Assembly (NCBI GenBank): GCA_017992055.1 | Contig: JAGOPK010000018.1 | Location: 41,683-83,125 of the forward strand | Length of the DNA stretch: 41,443 bases | From: Burkholderiaceae bacterium | Lineage (GTDB): Bacteria > Pseudomonadota > Gammaproteobacteria > Burkholderiales > Burkholderiaceae_C | Direction of reading: 5' to 3' | In this document: one piece after another, positions 31,320-38,655 of the stretch | How positions within the stretch are numbered: position 1 is the first letter of the stretch | How the letters are laid out: every line of letters begins with the position of its first letter | Made by a program: the position numbers and the translations under genes | The notes under the pieces: generated by a model | Databases searched by the model: none | What the model saw: the letters and a program-made list of their open reading frames with translations, nothing else | What the model was told of the DNA's origin: nothing

Positions 31320-34300
31320 TCACCAGGGGTCGATGAAACGCCGCGTTGCCGCCGCCGGCCGCCGCGCCGCGCTGTCCAGGCCGCGCAGCAGCCAGTCGCG
31401 GGTGTCGGCGGGGTCGATCACCGCGTCGATCTCCAGCGTCTGCGCTATGTTCAGCGCCGAGCCGTTGGCATATTGGCGCGCCACCAGCTGCTCGTACAGC
31501 GCATCGCGCTCGGCGCCGGCGGGCAGGGCCTCCAGCTCCTTGCGGTAGCCCAGGCGCACCGCGCCTTCCAGGCCCATGGCGCCGAACTCGGCCGAGGGCC
31601 AGGCGATGGTGAACACCGGCGCGTCGAAGCCGCCCACGGCCATGGCCTGGGCGCCCAGGCCATAGCCCTTGCGCACGACCACGGTGAAGCAGGGCACCGA
31701 CAGCTTGGCGGCGGTGACGAACAGCCGGCAGGCATGGCGCACCTGGGCCTGGCGCTCGATGTCGGGGCCGACCATGAAGCCCGGCGTGTCGCACAGCGTG
31801 AGCACCGGCAGGCCATGGGCCTCGGCCAGCTGCAGGAAGCGCGCGCCCTTGTCGGCGGCTTCGGGATCGATGGCGCCGCCCAGGTGCTGCGGGTTGTTGG
31901 CCAGCAGCGCAAACGGCCGGCCGGCGATGCGCACCAGGGCCGTCAGCATGCCGGCGCCGAAGCCGGCGCGCAGCTCCAGCACCGAGCCGGTGTCGGCCAG
32001 CGTGTGGATCAGCGCGCGCATGTCGTAGGCGCGCAGCCGGTTCTCGGGCACGGCCTGGCGCAGCAGGCGGGCATCGGCGGCCGCGCACCGGTCGGCCGGC
32101 AAGCGGCCCTGGAAGTAGCCCAGGTACTGGCGCGTGGCGGCCACGGCCTCGGCCTCGTCTGCCACCAGCAGGTCGACCACGCCGTTGCGTGAGCCCTCGG
32201 CGGCCGGGCCGATCTCGTCGGGCCGGAAGACGCCCAGGCCGCCGCCTTCGATCATCGCCGGCCCGCCCATGCCGATGTTGGCGCTGCGCGTGGCGATGAT
32301 GACGTCGGCGCAGCCCAGCAGCGCGGCATTGCCGGCAAAGCAGCGGCCATGCACCACGCCGACCACCGGCACCTGGCCGGACAGCGCGGCGAACTGGCTG
32401 AAGGTGTGGTTGTTGAGGCCGGCGACGATGGGCATGTCCACGTCGCCGGGCCGGCCGCCGCCGCCCTCGGCAAACAGCACCGTGGGCAGCCGGCTCTCGT
32501 GGACCAGCTTCAGCAGCCGGTCCTTCTTGTGGTGGTTGCGCCAGCCCTGGGTGCCGGCCAGCACCGTGTAGTCGTAGGCCAGCACCGCGGTGCGGCTGCG
32601 CTCGGGCCCGAACAGCGCGCCGTTGACCGCGCCGACGCCGGTGACCATGCCGTCGGCCGGCGTATTGCGCTGCAGGTCGTCCAGGCTGCGGCGCCGCGTC
32701 TGCGCCGCAATGGCCAGCGCGCCGTATTCGAGGAAGGAGCCGGCATCGCAGAGATCGGCGATGTTCTCGCGGGCGGTACGGCCGCCCTGCGCGTGGCGGC
32801 GGGCCACGGCTTCGGGCCGGGCGGCGTCGGCGGTCAGGGCCTGGCGGTCCAGCAGGCGCTGCAGGTCGGCGCGGATGGCATCCAGGTCGTGCTCGGCGGC
32901 GGCCGCGTCGGCCACCTCGGCTGCATCCAGCGGCTGAAGCCACAGCAGCACCTGGCCTTCGCTGACGAAGTCGCCGGCGGCCACGCGCTGCGCGGCGATG
33001 CGCGCGGCCGCCGGCAGGGTGATGCCGTGCTGCATCTTCATCGCCTCCAGCAGCAGCACCTCGGCGCCGGCGGCCAGCTCGGCACCGGTCTCGGCGCTGT
33101 GCTGCACCAGGCGGCCGGCCATCGGCGCACGCAGCGCCTCCAGGCCGGGCGGCGGCGTGTCGTCGGTGCCCGCCGGAGCCAGGGCGGCGCCGGCCGCAAC
33201 ACGGTGGCCCGGATGCTCGGCCTGCTCGCGCAGCGCCTGCTGCTGGGCCGCCACCAGCGGCTGCAGCTGCGGCCACTCGGCCTCCAGCCAGCGGGTGTGG
33301 AGGGCATCCTCGTGCAGCGCCGGGTGCTGGGCCAGCGCACGCAGCAGCGGCAGATTGCTGGCCAGGCCTTCGAGCCGGCATTCGGCCAGCGCGCGTTGCG
33401 AGCGGCGCAGCGCGGCGCGCCAGGTCTCGGCGCGGCTGCCCGGCCCCGGGTGGTGCACGATCAGCTTGGCCAGCAGGCTGTCGTAGTGCGGCGAGGGCTG
33501 CAGGCCGGCGCGGGCCTGGGTGTCGATGCGCAGGCCGGGCCCGCCGGGCCAGTCGCAGCGGGTGATCAGGCCGCTGGCGGGCCGCGCCTGGCCTTGTGCG
33601 TCCAGGGTCTCGGCATTCAGCCGCCATTGCACGGCCACGCCACGCGGCGCGGGCAGGTGATCGGCGTCCAGGCCCAGCGCCGCCAGCGAGCGGCCGGCGG
33701 CCAGGCCCAGCTGCAGTGCCACCAGGTCCAGGCCGGTGACGGCTTCGGTGACCGTGTGCTCGACCTGCAGCCGCGGATTGGCCTCGATGAAGAAGAACGG
33801 CTGAGGCAGGGCGGCGCTGTGCGCGCCGACCAGGAACTCGAAGGTGCCCAGGCTGCGGTAGCCGACGGCGCGCGCCAGCGTCAGCGCGGCCTGCACCAGG
33901 CGCTCGCGCAGCGCCGGGTCCAGGCCCGGGCTGGGTGCAACCTCCACCAGCTTCTGGAAGCGGCGCTGCAGCGTGCATTCGCGCTCGCCCAGGGCCAGCA
34001 CGCGCTGGCCGTCGCCGATCACCTGGATCTCGATGTGGCGGGCGCGGCCCATCAGCCGCTCGGCATAGACCGCGCCGACGCCGAAGGCCGCCTGCGCCTC
34101 GGCGCTGCAGCGTTCAAAGGCGGTCGGCAGCTCGTCGGGCGACAGCACGGCACGCATGCCGCGCCCGCCACCGCCGGCCACGGCCTTGAGCATCAGGCCG
34201 CAGTGGGGATCGAGCCGGCGCTGCTCGGCGAAGAAGGCCTGCAGCTCGTCCAGCGTGGCCGCGCCGGTGCCGGGCAGCAGCGGCACGCCGTGCTCGGCGG

Positions 34301-34664
34301 CCAGCGCCCGGGCGCTGGCCTTGTCGCCGAACAGTGCCAGCTGCTCGGGCGTGGGCCCGACGAAGTGGATGCCGGCCGCGGCGAAGGCCTGGGCCGCATC
34401 GGCGCGCTCGCTGAGGAAGCCATAGCCCGGGTGCACGGCGTCGCAGCCCTGGGCCCGGGCCACGGCCACCAGGGCGGCGATGTCCAGATAGGCGGCCGGG
34501 CCGCTGCCGTCCAGCGCCACCGACACATCGGCCAGCAGGCTGTGCGGGGCGCCGGCATCGTCGCGGGCATGGACGGCGACGGCGCGCAGGCCGGCGTCCC
34601 GGGCAGCGCGCACGAGGCGCAGCGCGATTTCGCCGCGGTTGGCGATCAGCAGGGTGTGCAGCAT
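31320..34664 (-). CDS. Single-chain biotin-dependent acyl-CoA carboxylase (BC-BCCP-CT)
   Basis: 1114 residues carrying all three activities. Biotin carboxylase: 1-450 (LLIANRGEIALRLVRAARDA, VHPGYGFLSERADAAQ, KAVAGGGGRGMRAV, IEANPRLQVEHTVTEAVTGL). Biotin carrier: about 505-580, with LEAMKMQHG and biotinyl Lys543. Carboxyltransferase: about 600-1114 (GRTARENIADLCDAGSFLEY, GVVHGRCFAGNAALLGCADV, LCDTPGFMVGPDIERQA, FTVVVRKGYGLGAQAMAVGG). This order is that of single-polypeptide long-chain acyl-CoA carboxylases. The start is set at the ATG giving MLHTLLIANRGE; an ATG four codons upstream is possible. A TAGCAT box lies 10 nt ahead (34675-34680). Substrate chain length is undetermined. Confidence 0.9.
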   Translation of the reverse strand: MLHTLLIANRGEIALRLVRAARDAGLRAVAVHARDDAGAPHSLLADVSVALDGSGPAAYLDIAALVAVARAQGCDAVHPGYGFLSERADAAQAFAAAGIHFVGPTPEQLALFGDKASARALAAEHGVPLLPGTGAATLDELQAFFAEQRRLDPHCGLMLKAVAGGGGRGMRAVLSPDELPTAFERCSAEAQAAFGVGAVYAERLMGRARHIEIQVIGDGQRVLALGERECTLQRRFQKLVEVAPSPGLDPALRERLVQAALTLARAVGYRSLGTFEFLVGAHSAALPQPFFFIEANPRLQVEHTVTEAVTGLDLVALQLGLAAGRSLAALGLDADHLPAPRGVAVQWRLNAETLDAQGQARPASGLITRCDWPGGPGLRIDTQARAGLQPSPHYDSLLAKLIVHHPGPGSRAETWRAALRRSQRALAECRLEGLASNLPLLRALAQHPALHEDALHTRWLEAEWPQLQPLVAAQQQALREQAEHPGHRVAAGAALAPAGTDDTPPPGLEALRAPMAGRLVQHSAETGAELAAGAEVLLLEAMKMQHGITLPAAARIAAQRVAAGDFVSEGQVLLWLQPLDAAEVADAAAAEHDLDAIRADLQRLLDRQALTADAARPEAVARRHAQGGRTARENIADLCDAGSFLEYGALAIAAQTRRRSLDDLQRNTPADGMVTGVGAVNGALFGPERSRTAVLAYDYTVLAGTQGWRNHHKKDRLLKLVHESRLPTVLFAEGGGGRPGDVDMPIVAGLNNHTFSQFAALSGQVPVVGVVHGRCFAGNAALLGCADVIIATRSANIGMGGPAMIEGGGLGVFRPDEIGPAAEGSRNGVVDLLVADEAEAVAATRQYLGYFQGRLPADRCAAADARLLRQAVPENRLRAYDMRALIHTLADTGSVLELRAGFGAGMLTALVRIAGRPFALLANNPQHLGGAIDPEAADKGARFLQLAEAHGLPVLTLCDTPGFMVGPDIERQAQVRHACRLFVTAAKLSVPCFTVVVRKGYGLGAQAMAVGGFDAPVFTIAWPSAEFGAMGLEGAVRLGYRKELEALPAGAERDALYEQLVARQYANGSALNIAQTLEIDAVIDPADTRDWLLRGLDSAARRPAAATRRFIDPW

Positions 34665-34728
34665 GGTGGCGTGCATGCTAGGGCGCCCGGCCCCGGCAGC
34701 ACGTCACCTGCGCGATGCGCGGCGCCGG

Positions 34729-37590
34729 TCAGGCGATGGCCCGCGCCTCGCCCTCGCCATGCAGATTGCTGGTGCAGCGGCCGCAGATCGTCGGATGCGC
34801 GGCATCCTGGCCCACGTCGTCGCGCCAGTGCCAGCAGCGCTCGCACTTCTGGGCCGTGCTGGGCGTCACCGTCACCGCCAGCGCCCCGCCCTGCTCGACC
34901 TTGTGCAGGGTCACGCGCGAGCTGATCAGCACGAACTTCAGGTCCTCGCCCAGCGAGGCCAGCAGGCCGTGCAGCTCGGGGCCGGCGGCCAGCGCCACAT
35001 CGGCCTGCAGCGACGAGCCCACGCCGCCCTCGGTGCGCACCGCCTCCACCGCCTTGTTCACCGCATCGCGCACCTCGCGGATCTGCGCCCACTTGGCCAG
35101 CAGGGCCGCATCCGGCGTGGCCAGCGGCCAGTAGGTCTGCAGGAAGATGCTGCCGCGCTCGGGCGCAAAGATCGCCCAGGCCTCCTCGGCGGTGAAGCTG
35201 AGGAAGGGCGCCATCCAGCGCAGCATGGCCTGGGTGATGTGCCACAGCGCGGTCTGCGCGCTGCGCCGCGCCAGGCTCTTGGGCGCCGTGGTGTAGAGCC
35301 GGTCCTTCAGCACGTCGAGGTAGAACGCGCCCAGGTCCTCGGAGCAGAACACCTGCAGCTTGGCCACCACCGGGTGGAACTCGTAGACCTCGAAATGCGC
35401 CAGCACCTCGTCCTGGAACTCGGCCGCCCGGGCCAGGGCCCAGCGGTCGATCTCCAGCAGCTCGTCGGCGCCCACGCTGTCGGTGGCCACGTCGAAGTCG
35501 CTCACATTGGCCAGCAGGAAGCGCAGCGTATTGCGGATGCGGCGGTAGCCGTCGACCACGCGGGCCAGGATCTTGTCGTCGCCGGCGATGTCGCCCGAAT
35601 AGTCCGACGCCGCCACCCACAGGCGGATGATCTCGGCGCCCAGCTTCTGGCTCACCTGCTGCGGCTCGATGCCATTGCCCAGGCTCTTGCTCATCTTGCG
35701 GCCCTGGCTGTCGACGGTGAAGCCATGGGTCAGCAGGCCGCGGTAGGGCGCGCGGCCGTAGATCGCGCAGGCCAGCAGCAGCGAGCTGTGGAACCAGCCG
35801 CGGTGCTGGTCATGGCCTTCCAGGTACAGGTCGGCCTCGGGGCCCTGGTCGTGGTGGCCCAGGCTGCCGTGGCTGTCGGCATGCGTGCCGCGCAGCACAT
35901 GCCAGAAGGTGCTGCCGGAGTCGAACCAGACCTCCAGGATGTCGCTGCTCTTGGTGTAGTGCGGCGCATCGTCGGCGCCCAGCACCTCTTCCACCGTCAT
36001 GCGGCTCCAGGCCTCGATGCCGCCGGCCTGCACGATGTCGGCCGCCTGGTCCAGGATCTCCATGGTGCGCGGATGCAGCTCGCCCGAATCCTTGTGCAGG
36101 AAGAAGGGCAGCGGCACGCCCCAGCTGCGCTGGCGGCTGATGCACCAGTCGGGCCGGTTGGCGATCATGTCGCGCAGCCGGGCCTGGCCGTTCTCGGGAT
36201 AGAAGTGGGTGTGGGCGATGGCCTCCAGCGCCATCTGGCGCAGCGTCTGCGGCGCCTTGTCCCGGGTGAACACGCCCTCGCCCTCGTCCATGCGCACGAA
36301 CCACTGGGCCGCGGCGCGGTAGATCACCGGCGTCTTGTGGCGCCAGCAATGCGGGTAGCTGTGCGTGATGGTCTCGGTGGCCAGCAGGCGACCGGCGGCG
36401 CGCAGCGTGTCGATGATCTGCGGCACGGCCTTCCAGATGTTCAGGCCGCCGAACAGTGGCCAATCCGGCGCATAGCTGCCGTTGCCCTGCACCGGGTTCA
36501 GGATGTGATCGGTCTTCAGGCCGTGGGCGACGCAGGAATTGAAGTCGTCCACGCCATAGGCCGGCGACGAGTGCACGATGCCGGTGCCGTCGTCGGCGGT
36601 GGCGTAATCGGCCAGATACACCGGGCTGGCACGGTCATAACCGGCGTCGGTGTCGGCCAGCGGGTGGCGGAATTGGATGCCGCCGAGTTTTTCGCCCAGC
36701 GCCGTGGCCAGCACCTGGCCGGTCAGGCCATAACGGCCCAGGCATTTCTCCACCAACTGCGCGGCCAGCACCAGAAGGCCTCGCTCGGTATCGACCAGCG
36801 CATATTCGAGCGCCGGATTCAGATTCAGCGCCTGGTTGGCCGGCAGGGTCCAGGCCGTGGTGGTCCAGATCACCGCGAAGGCGGGTTTGGACAGGGCCGC
36901 CAGGTCGAAGGCCGCCGCCAGTTTGTCTGGCTCGCCGCACGGAAATGCCACGTCGAGCGTCTGGCTTTTCTTGTCGGCATATTCGATTTCAAACTCGGCC
37001 AGCGACGAGCCGCAATCGAAACACCAGTACACCGGTTTCAGGCCGCGGTAGACAAACCCGCGCTCGATGACACGCTTGAACGCCCGGATCTGTCCGGCCT
37101 CGTTGGCGAAATCCATCGTGCGATACGGATGCTGCCAATCGCCCAGCACGCCCAGGCGCTGGAAGTCGCTCATCTGCTGCGCAATCTGCTCGGTGGCATA
37201 GGCGCGGCTCTTGGCCTGCATCTCGTCGCGGCTGAGCGAGCGGCCATGCTTCTTCTCGATCGCGTTTTCGATCGGCAGGCCGTGGCAGTCCCAGCCCGGC
37301 ACGTACTGCGCGTCAAAGCCCGACAGCTGCCGCGCCTTGACGATCATGTCCTTCAGCACCTTGTTGACGGCATGGCCCATGTGGATCTGGCCGTTGGCAT
37401 AGGGCGGGCCGTCGTGCAGGATGAACTTGGGCGCATTGCAGCGCGCGTCGCGCAGCTGCTTGTAGACGCCTTCTTCCTGCCACTGCTTCACCCAGCCCGG
37501 CTCGCGCTTGGGCAGGTCGCCGCGCATCGGGAACGGCGTGTCGGGCAGGTTCAGCGTGCTGCGGTAGTCGGGGGTGCTGGAATCGGTCAT
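34729..37590 (-). CDS. ileS: Isoleucyl-tRNA synthetase
   Basis: 953 residues, normal size. [20 protein letters not shown] holds the class I HIGH motif (HMGH), and [12 protein letters not shown] the KMSKS loop. [20 protein letters not shown] belongs to the CP1 editing domain. The C-terminal [10 protein letters not shown]...TICGRC is the four-Cys zinc motif of the bacterial long form. It charges tRNA(Ile) in the cytoplasm. It is read leftward, 64 bp before the carboxylase. Confidence 0.98.
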   Translation of the reverse strand: MTDSSTPDYRSTLNLPDTPFPMRGDLPKREPGWVKQWQEEGVYKQLRDARCNAPKFILHDGPPYANGQIHMGHAVNKVLKDMIVKARQLSGFDAQYVPGWDCHGLPIENAIEKKHGRSLSRDEMQAKSRAYATEQIAQQMSDFQRLGVLGDWQHPYRTMDFANEAGQIRAFKRVIERGFVYRGLKPVYWCFDCGSSLAEFEIEYADKKSQTLDVAFPCGEPDKLAAAFDLAALSKPAFAVIWTTTAWTLPANQALNLNPALEYALVDTERGLLVLAAQLVEKCLGRYGLTGQVLATALGEKLGGIQFRHPLADTDAGYDRASPVYLADYATADDGTGIVHSSPAYGVDDFNSCVAHGLKTDHILNPVQGNGSYAPDWPLFGGLNIWKAVPQIIDTLRAAGRLLATETITHSYPHCWRHKTPVIYRAAAQWFVRMDEGEGVFTRDKAPQTLRQMALEAIAHTHFYPENGQARLRDMIANRPDWCISRQRSWGVPLPFFLHKDSGELHPRTMEILDQAADIVQAGGIEAWSRMTVEEVLGADDAPHYTKSSDILEVWFDSGSTFWHVLRGTHADSHGSLGHHDQGPEADLYLEGHDQHRGWFHSSLLLACAIYGRAPYRGLLTHGFTVDSQGRKMSKSLGNGIEPQQVSQKLGAEIIRLWVAASDYSGDIAGDDKILARVVDGYRRIRNTLRFLLANVSDFDVATDSVGADELLEIDRWALARAAEFQDEVLAHFEVYEFHPVVAKLQVFCSEDLGAFYLDVLKDRLYTTAPKSLARRSAQTALWHITQAMLRWMAPFLSFTAEEAWAIFAPERGSIFLQTYWPLATPDAALLAKWAQIREVRDAVNKAVEAVRTEGGVGSSLQADVALAAGPELHGLLASLGEDLKFVLISSRVTLHKVEQGGALAVTVTPSTAQKCERCWHWRDDVGQDAAHPTICGRCTSNLHGEGEARAIA

Positions 37591-37749
37591 GGCGGCGGCG
37601 CGCGGTGGGCGCGCGCAAGGTCGGACGGTTCGGAGGCGGGGTTCGGCAGGCGGGTGCCGGGGCCGGACGCAGCCCGCGGCACGGCGGCGGGCCACCGGGC
37701 CTGGTGCCGCGCCAGGCGGGCGCGTCGCGCGCAGGCGGCCGTTGAGGGG

Positions 37750-37881
37750 TCAGCGGCTCACCCAGGCGCCGGGCGGAATTCGGTCGCGCGTGGTCTGGCG
37801 GCGTGTGGCGGCATGCGCTCCGCACCAGCCGGCCCGGGCCGCAGCCAGGGCCTCGACAGAGGTGCCGTCAGAGGATGCCAT
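37750..37881 (-). CDS. Possible 43-residue leader ORF ahead of ileS
   Basis: Reads MASSDGTSVEALAAARAGWC and continues to a stop 160 bp before ileS. Its ATG has TAGAAT exactly 6 nt upstream (37888-37893) and no ribosome site, the same layout as other leaderless candidates here. No homology is recognised, so it may be only the chance frame of the true ileS promoter. Confidence 0.25.
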   Translation of the reverse strand: MASSDGTSVEALAAARAGWCGAHAATRRQTTRDRIPPGAWVSR

Positions 37882-37887
37882 GGGCTG

Positions 37888-37893
37888 ATTCTA
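37888..37893 (-). promoter_or_regulatory. -10-like TAGAAT upstream of ileS
   Basis: Read on the minus strand. It would start transcription near 37881, giving ileS a leader of about 290 nt with or without a small ORF in it. No -35 match at the expected spacing. Confidence 0.4.
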
Positions 37894-38159
37894 GTCGCGC
37901 CCGGCCAGGCTGGCGCCCGCGCCCACCGTCGTGGCCGCAGCGGCGGCGGCGATCGGCCCCCTGCCGGGGGAAGGCGTGCCGTGATCGAAAGCACGTGGTT
38001 CACGATCCCGGATGCGCCATTCGGGCGCTTCCACGGCAGCATGGCAGGGCAGTCCCAATCGCGAACTCCCCACAAGCCTGTCGGTCAGCTTTACATCCTC
38101 TTGACGAGTCACAACTGTCAGCGTTTGTAAGTGATTGATGTGCCGCTTGCTTCTGGCGA

Positions 38160-38175
38160 TGGCATGGGAATTGCA
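38160..38175 (+). promoter_or_regulatory. Sigma-54 (RpoN) -24/-12 promoter of the PEP-CTERM gene
   Basis: TGGCATG-GGAA-TTGCA matches the consensus TGGCACG-N4-TTGCW at all but one position. GG (38161-38162) and GC (38173-38174) have the exact required spacing. Expected start about 38186, leader about 79 nt. PEP-CTERM/exosortase systems commonly carry a PrsK/PrsR two-component system whose regulator is of the sigma-54 activator class (family knowledge). Confidence 0.8.
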
Positions 38176-38264
38176 AAAATTGAGGGTTCGCGCAGAAGTG
38201 TGAACTAACTCGCGCCTACGTCGTTTTGGCGAGTTTCCAGGCCACCCAGTACCCCGGAGGTTCC

Positions 38265-38465
38265 ATGAAGAAGATTGTTTCGACCGCCCTGTCCACCCTG
38301 ATCCTCGGCGCCGTGTCGCTGCCCGCGCTGGCTGTCACCGGCGGTTCGTCCGGTTGCGGCGTCCCGGGCGCCCCCTGCGACGTGCCGGAGCCGCAGTCCA
38401 TCGCCCTGGCCCTGGTGGGCCTGGTCGCTGCGGTGGCCGTCAAGCGCTTCGGCAAGCGCAAGTGA
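38265..38465 (+). CDS. Very small PEP-CTERM sorting-signal protein
   Basis: 66 residues. A signal peptide (MKKIVSTALSTLILGAVSLP, cleavage likely after Ala23 in PALA) is followed by about 20 residues with Cys31 and Cys38. The end is a PEP-CTERM signal: VPEP at 40-43, a hydrophobic helix 45-59 and the basic tail KRFGKRK. Exosortase would remove the tail, leaving a secreted two-Cys peptide of about 20 residues. GGAGG (38256-38260) lies 4 nt before the ATG and decides the start against an upstream in-frame ATG at 38226. It follows the sigma-54 promoter and ends at a strong terminator. No exosortase is in the window. Confidence 0.88.
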   Translation: MKKIVSTALSTLILGAVSLPALAVTGGSSGCGVPGAPCDVPEPQSIALALVGLVAAVAVKRFGKRK

Positions 38466-38517
38466 ACCCCGGGGCGCATTGAACTGGCGGTGCATTCCGC
38501 CTGATTCCGCGCCCCTC

Positions 38518-38568
38518 AGCCCTCTTCGTCGTCGTCGGCGCTTTCGCGGCGTCGAGGGGGCTTTTTTT
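38518..38568 (+). terminator. Rho-independent terminator after the PEP-CTERM gene
   Basis: AGCCCTC (38518-38524) pairs with GAGGGGGCT (38554-38562) across a GC-rich inner loop, followed by seven T (38562-38568). It is the best intrinsic terminator of the window. Confidence 0.85.
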
Positions 38569-38579
38569 CTTCCGAATCT

Positions 38580-38632
38580 CCAGGCCGTTGTGGCCTTGGG
38601 TTTTTTGTTCTGCTTCACCCGTTGCCCGGGTG
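38580..38632 (+). other. Second T-tailed hairpin and a leader hairpin before the giant repeat protein gene
   Basis: AGGCC-GTTGT-GGCCT (38582-38596) is followed by TGGG and six T (38601-38606), a possible second terminator. Then CACCCG-TTGCC-CGGGTG (38616-38632) forms a hairpin just before the ribosome site. No promoter is recognised between the terminator and the ATG at 38656. Confidence 0.5.
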
Positions 38633-38655
38633 GTGCTGGTTTCGTGAGGTGAGTT

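Larger units (their letters stand above)
37591..38159. other. Long intergenic region between ileS and the sigma-54 promoter
   Basis: About 570 bp without an assured gene. The part nearer ileS is very GC-rich with a possible 43-codon leader ORF (37750-37881, minus). The part from 37960 on is poorer in GC and holds short repeats that could be activator sites for the sigma-54 promoter: a GATCG-N15-CGATC dyad at 37983-38007, and the related sequences GTCAGCTTTACA (38084-38095) and GTCAGCGTTTGTAA (38117-38130). Confidence 0.5.

Noticed and set aside
38226-38264. Upstream ATG giving a 79-residue PEP-CTERM protein
   Set aside because: It would place 13 extra residues before a complete signal peptide, and the GGAGG site points to the ATG at 38265.
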